Source: Terrilactibacillus tamarindi (GTDB lineage: Bacteria; Bacillota; Bacilli; Bacillales; Sporolactobacillaceae). Taken from it: a stretch of DNA of 64,000 nt. The notes below the pieces were generated by a model. The model saw only the letters and a list, made by a program, of their open reading frames with translations, had not been told where the DNA came from and did no database searches. This document shows, piece after piece, positions 45,028 through 53,829 of this stretch. Numbering within the stretch: position 1 is the first letter of the stretch; every line of letters starts with the position of its first letter. Position numbers and translations under genes: made by a program. The stretch covers positions 1 through 64,000 of the forward strand of contig NZ_WNHB01000009.1 in assembly GCF_009718825.1 (NCBI RefSeq), read 5' to 3'.

Positions 45028-45912
45028 CTATTTGACTATTTTTATCTTATCATCAATACGTAAATATCTGACAAAGTTGTCATCATCAGGAGAAAGACCT
45101 GAGCTTTTGAAAACTCCAACAAATCTATATCTGTTAAATCCTAGATTATCTTTGTATTTAGCAAATACAGTTCTTTCTCGACCCAAGTTAATTTCTTCCA
45201 TATAGTTCTTTTTTCTTTCTTCTACTATGACCTCATCTTGATGTGATTCATCAATATATGACCAATCCTCTGCTAATAAATTGAGCCAACCACTAGCTGC
45301 CGATTGGGTACTTCCATTTACAATGATGGAAAGTTTAGGACACCATAACCACATATTGTCTATTATTCTAAACCAACTTTTTTGATATCTTTTAGAATTC
45401 TTTCCAAATACAGTATTCGCAATATCTTTTATGTCCTTAAACGATACATCATTGTATATAGATAAATATTCTTGCTGCTTCAATTGGTTTAATTCCTCTT
45501 CGTATGTTAGCCATTTTAAAGGAGTTTTTAAAGCCCTACTTTTGATTGATGTTACTATTTCGTTGATTCTATCATTGATCTCTTCAATTGATTTGGTTGC
45601 ATCAATTCTAAGACATAAAAAATCATCGATGGACTCTTCATTAACAGCGGAAATTATGTCATCCATGCGGAGATTGTCAGCTTCTTGATTATCTTTATGG
45701 TATGCTTCATCCACTTCAACTTCAATATGTAATTGTGGAAAATATAGATCCATTAAAGCATGTGTTCCATTTTTTCGTTTGATATATTGTTGGCTAACAG
45801 GTTTAAGGTCCATATTATCTAGTTTATGCCAGATAGCCGTTAATATATAATTCTCATAATCTTTTCTTTTAGTGCGTGAAAAAGTCTTAACTAAGTAATC
45901 TCGTTTATTCAT
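45028..45912 (-). CDS. AbaSI/PvuRts1I-like modification-dependent restriction endonuclease
   Basis: A 294-residue protein. The N-terminal part (VKTFSRTKRKDYENYILTAI; QQYIKRKNGTHALMDLYFPQ) is very like AbaSI, with a Vsr-like PDDEXK core: Asp55 in MDLYFPQL, then Glu64, Glu66, Asp68, Glu69 and His72 in EVEVDEAYH. The C-terminal half would be the SRA-like base-flipping domain that reads 5-hydroxymethyl- or glucosyl-hydroxymethylcytosine. It acts against phage with modified cytosine. It is intact and has no partner methylase, as expected for this family. Confidence 0.8.
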   Translation of the reverse strand: MNKRDYLVKTFSRTKRKDYENYILTAIWHKLDNMDLKPVSQQYIKRKNGTHALMDLYFPQLHIEVEVDEAYHKDNQEADNLRMDDIISAVNEESIDDFLCLRIDATKSIEEINDRINEIVTSIKSRALKTPLKWLTYEEELNQLKQQEYLSIYNDVSFKDIKDIANTVFGKNSKRYQKSWFRIIDNMWLWCPKLSIIVNGSTQSAASGWLNLLAEDWSYIDESHQDEVIVEERKKNYMEEINLGRERTVFAKYKDNLGFNRYRFVGVFKSSGLSPDDDNFVRYLRIDDKIKIVK

Positions 45913-46148
45913 CTTTACTCTCCCTGTAATAAGTGCCCGCCCACTTCAATAGTAGTTAGAGCCATCAAAACCTCGATGCATCTAGTACTTTTTGAATTTA
46001 AATGGGTTAAAATCATTACCTTTTTAGATATAATGCGACATATTCATCTAATCAATTAATTTTCTCTAGGATAAAATATCCTCTTTTTCAATAAACTATG
46101 ATTCCAATGAATGAATATTTAATTTTTTCTCCTGCTACCCATTATACC

Positions 46149-46985
46149 TTATTCAAATAATGTTATCTGTTCTGTCTCACCAAGTCGAGCAATTGATTTT
46201 GGCTCATGATCTTGGAAGTAGGCGTGGTGAAGCCACTTTTTTTTAGCCATGACTTTTTTATTTGAATCCGTTGAAGCTCTTAGACGGCAACTATATATGA
46301 TGGGGAAATAGTCTTGGAGGAATTTCCCTTCAGTGTGGGCTGTAAGAGCAATAATTTGAAAACCAAGTTGTTCTGCGACAAAGAAAACAGGACTTAGTAC
46401 ATGGTCACTTGATGCTTTTCCAAAAGGATTATCGAGCATAACAACTCGATGATGCTTCATATTCATATCTGGTTGAATGTGTTTCTTTTTTTCTGCCACG
46501 TAGTTTAGAATTCCTAAAAACAGTGTCATATTCTTACTCCACTTTTCTCCTCCTGACCACACATTGCTTTGCTCCCAGGAGTAAGAACGCGTCGTAACTT
46601 TATTATCGTTGGTTACTTTGCGACAACTTACCTTCATGACCTCATTATTCATGACCATTTGTAAGAGTTGCTTTGATTGGAGCCACATTTCAACTTCTTT
46701 TCGTATTTTCTCATCATCTTGCCTATTTTGTTCGTTCAAGAAACGATCAGATTCTAATTGCTTTAGAATCCATTCGACATAATCCCTGATACGCATTTTC
46801 CCAACCTCTTCTTCCCATACAGGAATTTTAAAGGTAAAAATGGTTTTCCAATCATCCATAACTTTAACTTTTGTCCTTTTCGGAATTTCCTTTAGTTCTT
46901 CGACAAGCGTCTGGAGATGAGAATGAATTTGGTTAATAAATAATTGTAAATCTTCGTCACTCTGGAGCTGGAACGTATTCTGTTG
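46149..46985 (-). pseudogene. C-terminal remnant of an SMC-like ATPase (Wadjet JetC-like)
   Basis: The readable part holds the C-terminal half of an SMC/ABC head: signature WSGGEKWSKNM and Walker B RVVMLDNPFGKAS, then IIALTAHTEGKFLQDYFP. The frame is open upstream to about 46985 without a proper start, and there it runs into the JetD-like fragment in another frame. Family length would be over 1000 residues, so most of the gene is missing. Identity as the ATPase of a JetABCD-type system is inferred from the neighbour. Confidence 0.7.
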
Positions 46986-47361
46986 GAAATGAATGTTGCT
47001 TTATAAATTGATCTACCTTGAGAATAAAAGGCAAATGCTTTTTCCAAATGGAAGGATCCATTCTATAGTATTCATCTATATTAATCGCCGGATGCAATTT
47101 GCCACGATAAATTTGTAATTCTTTATGAAAATCTTTCATTAGTAGACTTTTATTAATTCGATAGTGAAAGGCAAGTGACGGAGATCGATCTGTACGTCCT
47201 TTCGCTTTGACCATGACGAGAATTTCCTTTTCTTCAAATTGTAAAATGGTGTCGGAAAAAGCCTCGTATGTAGGAAAAAATGAGTTTAGTAGGTGTTCAA
47301 GTTCTGATAAAGTGATCGTCTTCTTCTTAAATGTAGCAAATAACTTTCTTATTTGATCCAA
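46957..47361 (-). pseudogene. N-terminal remnant of a JetD-like (DUF3322/DUF2220) protein
   Basis: 134 codons. The sequence LVMVKAKGRTDRSPSLAFHY and LHPAINIDEYYRMDPSIWKK matches, from memory, the N-terminal part of Bacillus proteins annotated as Wadjet JetD-domain. It stops at VPAPE just where the C-terminal Toprim-like nuclease part should begin, and the SMC fragment starts in a different frame there. A single internal deletion joining two genes of one operon explains this. Confidence 0.7.
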
Positions 47362-47471
47362 TTAGACATGCACCTCAAATCAATCAGTAGATTATATACC
47401 ATTATTGTACTAGATTGCAGAGGTGACCGCAGTAGGGTTGTTCAAGTAAGCTGGATTCTTTTTGAATCTTT

Positions 47472-47891
47472 TTATTGTTCACCAAAATGGATAATTGGCA
47501 CTTCATTTGTTTTTTCATCCATACTTGGCGGATTGCCAAAAAGAGGAATGAAACATCCATGTTCATAACCTACCATATAGCTGGCTTCTTGATCGACATC
47601 ATCCTCAGAAAAGATTTTGCTATACTTTTCAAATTCTTTAGCTGTAATGACTGAATTAAATAATATTCTTTTCCGCCCTCCATCTTTTCGAACTATGACA
47701 CACACACCGTGTCCTTCTCGTTCATCAACCTCCAATACCTCACCTTTCACTGGATCGATTTTATAGAACTGCGAATAATTATATCCGCAATTATCACAGA
47801 TAATATATTTTTCATCTGACTTATAATAAAAATCTTCAATTGCAGAACAAGCACAATGAGGGCATTTAATGACAGAATAAGTGGAACCCAT
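47472..47891 (-). CDS. Zinc-ribbon hypothetical protein
   Basis: 139 residues with an N-terminal TFIIB/TFIIS-like zinc ribbon (CPHCACS and CDNCGYN, 21 residues apart), then an acidic alpha/beta part (VLEVDEREGHGVCVIVRKDG). No known domain beyond the ribbon. The ATG at 47891 follows AGGGGAG. It is the first gene of the run leading into the Wadjet-like remnants and may have belonged to that operon. Confidence 0.65.
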   Translation of the reverse strand: MGSTYSVIKCPHCACSAIEDFYYKSDEKYIICDNCGYNYSQFYKIDPVKGEVLEVDEREGHGVCVIVRKDGGRKRILFNSVITAKEFEKYSKIFSEDDVDQEASYMVGYEHGCFIPLFGNPPSMDEKTNEVPIIHFGEQ

Positions 47892-48716
47892 TTAAATCTC
47901 TCCCCTTTAATATTATATTTGGATAAAGTGAATGATTGAATAAATAGATGTGTAGAACTATTGTGAGGAAAAGTAAATAAAGCGGATAATATGGAGTTTG
48001 AGAACGCTTAGGTACGTTAATGCTTAAGGTGGTGAAAGCGGATGGAGAAATCATGTTATGCATAACCTTAACTTTATCATTAATTAAGGATATTCAAACA
48101 TAAAAAATCTAAGTAGGAGATACATTAACTAGTACTGAGGCATAGTTTTTCTGCAAAGACTATTCCCGTGAAGGGTTGGCTATATACAGCTCTTGGTATT
48201 CTCACCATGTAATGAAAATTTCTGGGAATTCGATATCTGCGAGTTCTTCTATATATCGAATTGAGCTTTTTGAATAAGCTGAGACGGCTTCAACAAGAAT
48301 CCACGTATCGGATAATGCTCACGGCTTGCTCCCATTCAATGATTACACCTCCCTTCGTTGTTTATCACAATTTACATTTGTTAATCTAGCGAGTTGAAAA
48401 TACTGTTAATAGAGATATGAAACCTGGTGGCTTACTGATGTGTTAATATGTGGAGTTAATAAAAGTTGGTGAACTTCGAAGGTGGTATAGCATCTAAGTT
48501 ATCTTAATTTTAAATTTTTTTCGAAATTTGTCAAGTGAAATGTAATGGAAAATGTCAGAATTTTATCTAATGAATCTGAAAAGCTACGGAAGTCGATTCC
48601 TATAGCCATACATACATCCAACTTGGGTTCAGACTTTAAAAATAAAATTAGGAATTTAACTACCTATATTTAAGATAGTACTTTACGTATAAATAATTTT
48701 ATGTTAGCATAGTATA
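47892..48716. other. Long stretch without intact genes
   Basis: About 820 bases. On the minus strand 48204-48345 carries a possible broken gene. GGAGGTG precedes EWEQAVSIIRY; after a frameshift the reading continues as VEAVSAYSKSSIRYIEELAD and EFPEIFITW to a stop at 48202. Nothing else is recognisable. Such decay fits the surrounding accessory region. Confidence 0.4.
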
Positions 48717-48786
48717 CAACAACTAATTGCGGTGTATAGCTTCGGCTTACACTTAAGGGGACTGGATGCGTCTGGTCCTCTTTTAA
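48717..48786 (+). ncRNA. Candidate small RNA, about 65 nt, with UUCG hairpin and terminator
   Basis: A hairpin GTGTA(T)AGC-TTCG-GCT-TACAC (48732-48752) is followed by GGACTGGA-TGCG-TCTGGTCC and a TTTT tract (48757-48784). The terminator stem is kept by two G-U pairs (GGACUGGA with UCUGGUCC), meaning it is better as RNA than as DNA. A possible promoter is TTTACG (48682) and TAGCAT (48705) with 17-base spacing. No ORF is present. Function unknown. Confidence 0.4.
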
Positions 48787-49063
48787 TTTTGCATAAGATT
48801 TTTACCTGAGTTTCGTACCCTAAACCAGTTTTTCTAACTTGTAATCCTAGTTAAACCTACTTTGCAACGATTCTTGTAGTTTTCATAGTCAAAATTGATA
48901 ACTTTTTTTATTCAACCCAGATACAAAGGAGAAGATGCGCATTCTTAGAGACTTAGTACCTTTTCCTATTGTTTAAAAATTGTCTAAGCACATCTAAATA
49001 AAATAATTGTATAATCAATATATAATCCAATACATATTACCGACTTCCTAAGAGGTGACTTAA

Positions 49064-49462
49064 TTGAAAAAAGAACTATCTGTCGTGGCTGCCATTATCG
49101 AAAATCACGACAATGAAATACTATGTGCCTTACGTTCACCTTCCATGTCCATCCCGAACCATTGGGAATTTCCTGGTGGTAAAGTTGAAGAAGGCGAAAA
49201 TAATTTTGAAGCCATTGAACGTGAAATTGCTGAAGAATTGAACTGTGTTGTTGAAGCTCGAGACTTCTTCTTCACTAATCGACATGAGTACGAGAGTTTT
49301 ATTATTAACCTTATTTCGATTAAATGTCGGTTAGTTTCTGGCAACCCAACAGCAAATGAACATTCAAAACTTATCTGGTTAAAAAGAGAAAATCTTAATT
49401 CACTAAAATGGGCACCAGCTGATATACCCATTGTGGATCTACTCACTAACGAAGAAGTGTAG
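49064..49462 (+). CDS. Nudix (MutT-like) pyrophosphohydrolase
   Basis: A 132-residue Nudix enzyme with the complete Nudix box GX5EX7REUXEEXGU read as GKVEEGENNFEAIEREIAEE, preceded by HWEFPG. It starts at TTG 49064 after AGAGGTGAC. It hydrolyses a nucleoside diphosphate derivative, such as oxidised or modified dNTP. It converges with the helicase gene and shares a terminator with it; this pairing of a MutT-like gene with a PLD-helicase-DUF3427 gene is familiar to me from other bacteria. Confidence 0.88.
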   Translation: MKKELSVVAAIIENHDNEILCALRSPSMSIPNHWEFPGGKVEEGENNFEAIEREIAEELNCVVEARDFFFTNRHEYESFIINLISIKCRLVSGNPTANEHSKLIWLKRENLNSLKWAPADIPIVDLLTNEEV

Positions 49463-49482
49463 CGTCATACGCTACACTTTTG
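49455..49482. terminator. Compact bidirectional terminator covering both stop codons
   Basis: AAGTGTAGCG and CGCTACACTT form a perfect 10-bp stem with a 5-base loop. The Nudix stop and the helicase stop (49472) lie inside it. Confidence 0.8.
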
Positions 49483-52315
49483 TTATGAACTCTGTATATA
49501 AAGAGGTTGGGATCTCGTGATGCAAAGCAATCTCTGTGGTGATGGGTTTATTTCCTTCATATTTATAGACATCACCAGTACCAATGTAAATAAAGGGTTC
49601 TGACTGCCCATCTAATTTTCTATATTTGCGGATGAACAAATGGAGTCGAATGCCGTAATCTTTGTTATGAATGATATTTTGACCTTGCTTGGAAGCTTGG
49701 CTTTTCGTATTCGGTGATTGCCATTGAAAAGCAGATTGACTTATGAAGTGATCTTTGTAGTTAATCGTTTCTTTTATGTCCTCCTCTTTATGAAGATCAA
49801 TAAACAAAAAATAATCTTTTCCATTCGTCACAAGTCCAGATCCCCGAAATGAGCTATGTGTTTTTCGATAGTTTGAGAGAATCGCCGTATCTATCATCGT
49901 ATACTGTTCGTACAGTTTGAAATGGGGTACCCCATAATTCTTTGCGCCGAACTTTTTTTCATACCGAAAGATACCATAGTTCAAAACATCGAGGATAAAA
50001 CGTTTATATTGTTCACCAGTTAATACTTCACTAAATGTATTTGTACGTGACAATATGCCTTCCTCAGAGTCATATACACATAATCTCATTTCTCTTTCCT
50101 TTTGTCTTTTATCATCGAAATCTTGATTAAGCCGCTCGAAGGTATGATGAATGGAATCTCCGGTTACATCTTCTACTACCTTAAGAATTTCATTTCTTGC
50201 AGCATCTATCGTAATGGATTCATGTGAAACCAAATATTTCAAGATACTAAATTCATACACTCGTTTGAGTGGCAAATAACTCGACAGTTGGATTAATATT
50301 TGATGAAACGTCTCATTTTTCACAAGTTCCTTTAATTCTGGTGTTTTTTCAACAGCAGCAAGAAAACCCACATATGATCTTTTCTTATCTGATCTTTTGT
50401 TATCAATAAATTTAATCGGGTCTGGAGAACCTTCATACTTCACATAGTCCATCAAATAATAAGGAATATCGTTGCCTTTCTTTCTACTGTAGAGTTCTTT
50501 AAAAGCATAATACTCATCTTTCAAATATTTCATGGCACGGAAATTTTCTTGATCTAATTGTTCTAGGATCCGTTGCTGTGAAATTTTATCCATTTGAATA
50601 TGTGTAGCACCTGGTAAGTCAGGAAATCCCCTATCCACGGCAACTTTCAGGCTATCTTTATCATAGAAACGTTTTCCGCTGAGCGCGATAGCGATGAGAA
50701 AAACCTTACTATGATTACCAATAAAATCAAGCACGGTCAAGAAATTTTGTCCTTCAAATTTACGGAGTCCACGACCCAGTTGCTGCATAAAAATAATGGG
50801 TGAGTTGGTTGGCCGAAGCATAAGCACTAGATTCACAGAAGGAATATCGACCCCTTCATTAAAAATATCCACACTAAAAATGACTTGTAAGTCATCATAA
50901 TCATTTTCAAGCTGCTTGATCACTTCTTCACGCCGAACAGGACTATCTCTTCCTGTTAGACAAGCACTCTTGATGCCTCTTTTTGTGAATTCTTTAGCCA
51001 TGTATTCTGCATGATCAATACTTATACAGAAACCAAGGCATTTGCATTTAATGCCATCGAACTCATAGAAATTCATCTTATCAATGATAAAATCAACACG
51101 CTTATGTACTTTCAACCGTTTCGATACTTCAGCCACATTATCGATCGACACGTCATGAAGGTCGATTCCTTCAATATCGGTAATGCCAAAATAGTGAAAA
51201 GGTAAGACAAGATTCTCTTCCAAAGCTTCATTTAGCCTTACTTCGAGTGCAATATTATTATCAAATAAGCCGAAAACATCACCACTGTCACAACGTTCAG
51301 GTGTCGCTGTCATGCCAAGTAAGAACTTTGGTTTAAAGTATTCCAGGACTTTTGTATAACTGGAACTTGTGGCATGATGTGCTTCATCAACGATGATATA
51401 TTCAAACTGGTCTTCAGAAAACAAAAGATAATTATCTTTCAATGTTTGAATCGTTGTAAACACATAATTCTTTCCATACTCCTTTTCATTTCCGGTAAAG
51501 AGACCCATTTTACCCGAGCCAAGTAACTTTTCAAATGTTTCTTTTGCTTTTCTTAATATTTCTTCACGATGTACGATAAAAAGAAGTGTTTTCGGTTTGT
51601 AGCTTTGAACATCAAACGCTGACATATACGTCTTACCTGTTCCTGTTGCTGATATAACAAGGGCTCGTTCTTCGCCATGATCCCGCAGCCGATGCAAATT
51701 ATCCATGGCCTCTCTCTGCATGATGTTCGGTGTAATCTTCTTTTTAACCGTGTATTCAAATTGCTGTTCACGAACGACCGCGCGTAATTTCATCTCATGA
51801 ATAAAGTTCTTATACTCTTCTAAAAAAGCTTCATCTGCATCATGGCATCGTTCCCAAAGTTGTTGATATTCGTTCATCACTTTTGTTAAAAAGCAACCTT
51901 GTTCTTTTGAAACGATTTCAACATTCCATTCCACATTACTTTTTAATGCACTTTGCGTAATATTAGACGAGCCAATCATAATCTTAAAATCATCTTTGTT
52001 TTCAAAAATGTACACTTTCGTATGAAATCCAGTTGATCTATCCGTTTGAAAAACCTTGAGTTTGATATTGTCGAATGTCTTAATCTTCTCCAATGACTTC
52101 GGATCAGTAAAATTCAGATAAGTAGTTGTCATAATCTGACCCTTCACACCGCGATCTTTGAGCTCTTTCAAGTTATCTAATAGGAGCTGTAAACCACTAT
52201 AGTTAATGAAAGCTACACTGAGATAAAAGCGTTGGCAGGTTGCAAATGCTTGTTGTAGTTCGTATAGGAATGTTTGTCCTTTTGAGTTAGTGATTAGTTT
52301 GTTGGTTAGATGCAT
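49472..52315 (-). CDS. PLD-like nuclease / superfamily 2 helicase / DUF3427 fusion
   Basis: A 947-residue fusion. Residues 1-160 are a phospholipase D-like nuclease domain (GFHTKVYIF, then IMIGSSNITQSALKSN). Residues 215-560 are a DEAD/DEAH-type helicase: Walker A SATGTGKT, box II VDEAHH, TATPERCDSGD, and motif VI QQLGRGLRK. The C-terminus from about 620 to 947 matches DUF3427. Such fusions are found in defence islands and DNA repair; the exact role is open. No mutation in the key motifs is seen. Confidence 0.88.
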   Translation of the reverse strand: MHLTNKLITNSKGQTFLYELQQAFATCQRFYLSVAFINYSGLQLLLDNLKELKDRGVKGQIMTTTYLNFTDPKSLEKIKTFDNIKLKVFQTDRSTGFHTKVYIFENKDDFKIMIGSSNITQSALKSNVEWNVEIVSKEQGCFLTKVMNEYQQLWERCHDADEAFLEEYKNFIHEMKLRAVVREQQFEYTVKKKITPNIMQREAMDNLHRLRDHGEERALVISATGTGKTYMSAFDVQSYKPKTLLFIVHREEILRKAKETFEKLLGSGKMGLFTGNEKEYGKNYVFTTIQTLKDNYLLFSEDQFEYIIVDEAHHATSSSYTKVLEYFKPKFLLGMTATPERCDSGDVFGLFDNNIALEVRLNEALEENLVLPFHYFGITDIEGIDLHDVSIDNVAEVSKRLKVHKRVDFIIDKMNFYEFDGIKCKCLGFCISIDHAEYMAKEFTKRGIKSACLTGRDSPVRREEVIKQLENDYDDLQVIFSVDIFNEGVDIPSVNLVLMLRPTNSPIIFMQQLGRGLRKFEGQNFLTVLDFIGNHSKVFLIAIALSGKRFYDKDSLKVAVDRGFPDLPGATHIQMDKISQQRILEQLDQENFRAMKYLKDEYYAFKELYSRKKGNDIPYYLMDYVKYEGSPDPIKFIDNKRSDKKRSYVGFLAAVEKTPELKELVKNETFHQILIQLSSYLPLKRVYEFSILKYLVSHESITIDAARNEILKVVEDVTGDSIHHTFERLNQDFDDKRQKEREMRLCVYDSEEGILSRTNTFSEVLTGEQYKRFILDVLNYGIFRYEKKFGAKNYGVPHFKLYEQYTMIDTAILSNYRKTHSSFRGSGLVTNGKDYFLFIDLHKEEDIKETINYKDHFISQSAFQWQSPNTKSQASKQGQNIIHNKDYGIRLHLFIRKYRKLDGQSEPFIYIGTGDVYKYEGNKPITTEIALHHEIPTSLYTEFITKV

Positions 52316-52484
52316 GTTAGTGAGTCCTTTGGGTTAATGTTAGTTGATTAATAGCCTTTACGTGAACTGAAATGTAAAATCAGCGATAAATACGACTGGT
52401 GATATCTTTATATTTATATCTTAATTGTTATATACTACCTTAACATCTTTAAATTAATCCTTGTTATCTGCTGAGAGAGTATAA

Positions 52485-52680
52485 ATATGAAAAAGGAAGA
52501 CCTTTTCCCGGTAGAATAAAGTCACCACAACTCATCCATAGAAAAGAGGTCTTCCCTATGAACCAGTTTACAACAAAAATCGTCGATGCACTAGCAAAAA
52601 AGCAAGATATTGCGGAAGTTTTTCATTCTCATTAGAAAAAGCAATCAACTCGCTCTTGGTAACCGAACTTACTAGTAATC
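52485..52680 (+). mobile_element. IS256-family remnant (left end and transposase start)
   Basis: From ATG 52558 the reading MNQFTTKIVDALAKKQDIAEVF resembles the IS256 transposase N-terminus in two parts. It hits a stop, and after a frameshift continues SLEKAINSLLVTELTS, then ends. Upstream, GAAGACC and GGTCTTC inverted repeats flank the leader, probably part of the terminal inverted repeat. The element is truncated and inactive. Confidence 0.65.
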
Positions 52681-52689
52681 CTTAGGGTA

Positions 52690-53195
52690 CATTTCATGTA
52701 TTATCTTTAACAACTCACTAGTATTTGTTCCATAATCTTTAATGAATCTTTTAGCTTAATCCAATAAATAAGTTGGTCCCTATTTTTTATTCTCCTTAAT
52801 TGGATAAGTGCCTAGTATAGTAAATAGGTTCAGATAATTAAAAAGACCATCATTTTCATAGTACAATAGAAGAACCTATCACAGAACTTCCACTGTAATT
52901 CCTAAACCACAAGGAGATGAAAATGATGGCTTATACATTATTGAATCATATTCAAGGTAAAAACGGAAGTCGATGGGCAAAATTTGTTCGAGAAACTGGT
53001 ACTGAAAATCTATTGATGGTGGCGATTGATGCGGCGAAATTTACACATAAGGCGATGATTTGTACATTTTATGGGGATATACTAGTTAAACCATTTGAGT
53101 TCGATGCTTCATTGACGGGGTTTGAAAAGGTTAAGGAACAGATTCGAATGGAAACAGAACATCACTCCCCGAAATTTGGGGAAGTTTGGTGAATT
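52690..53195 (+). mobile_element. IS110-family remnant with its 5' leader
   Basis: ATG 52923 or 52926 behind AAGGAGATG opens a 91-codon fragment with TENLLMVAIDAAKFTHKAMI, the RuvC-like DEDD N-terminal catalytic segment of IS110 transposases. It ends abruptly at a REP-like palindrome. About 230 bases of leader precede it; in intact IS110 elements this region encodes the bridge RNA. The last two thirds of the transposase are missing. Confidence 0.7.
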
Positions 53196-53196
53196 T

Positions 53197-53233
53197 TGTC
53201 GAAGTGCCTGGCACGCAGCCAGGCGCTTCTACA
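53197..53233. repeat. REP-like palindrome with extended loop
   Basis: Arms TGTCGAAGTGCCTGGC and GCCAGGCGCTTCTACA enclose ACGCA; it is the longest REP-family hairpin in the window. It marks the break point of the IS110 remnant and lies just past the end of the PucR gene. Confidence 0.8.
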
Positions 53234-53238
53234 AGAAC

Positions 53239-53829
53239 CTAACACACCTCCAAGTAATACTTAATCTGTATCGCCAAATAAAGATCACACCTGGTTTTAA
53301 ATGATGCCAAATTTTTATCCAAAATCTGCGCAATTCGGCTAATCTGATAGTTAATGGTATTACGATGAACAAAGAGTTCCTTTGCGGTTTGATTAATGCT
53401 GCAGTTGTTGTTCAGATAGCACTCTAATGTTTGTAAGTACTTTGTGTTATTAAGTTCATCATATTTTTCGAGTTGATATAGTTTTTCATTTTTATAGTCT
53501 CGTAAAGCGTCTAAATCGTTCATGGGAAGAAGGAGTTTTAAAAAGTTTAACTCATTATAGAGGAATATCGGCTTCTTAATGACTGATTTCTTAATTAAAT
53601 CTAATACTTTTATCGCTTGAGTATAACTATTTTTTATATTAAAGATCGTTGATTGGTTTGCTCCTATTCCAGCTATTAAGTCCTTATAATCATAAGAAAG
53701 ATCATGAAATAGTCGATTTATGACGGTAGAAATATGATCTTCCGTTTCGTTAATAAAGACAATCATGAGCTTAACATCCAATAAAAATGAGATAAAAGCA
53801 TGGTTATCTTTTAAAAGACGGTTGTCCAT
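53239..53829 (-). CDS. PucR/CdaR-type regulator, C-terminal part (split gene)
   Basis: 196 codons forming the second half of a PucR-family regulator: a GGDEF-like CdaR region (NSYTQAIKVLDLIKKS) and the C-terminal HTH_30 (ECYLNNNCSINQTAKELFVH, RNTINYQISRI). It overlaps the end of the N-terminal ORF by 19 bases in the -1 frame. Adding one A to the A7 tract at 53832-53838 gives one continuous protein of about 390 residues, normal for the family. Confidence 0.8.
   Translation of the reverse strand: MDNRLLKDNHAFISFLLDVKLMIVFINETEDHISTVINRLFHDLSYDYKDLIAGIGANQSTIFNIKNSYTQAIKVLDLIKKSVIKKPIFLYNELNFLKLLLPMNDLDALRDYKNEKLYQLEKYDELNNTKYLQTLECYLNNNCSINQTAKELFVHRNTINYQISRIAQILDKNLASFKTRCDLYLAIQIKYYLEVC

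Noticed and set aside
47866-48063. 65-codon minus-strand ORF upstream of the zinc-ribbon gene
   Set aside because: It overlaps the ribosome site and start of the zinc-ribbon gene and shows no family resemblance.
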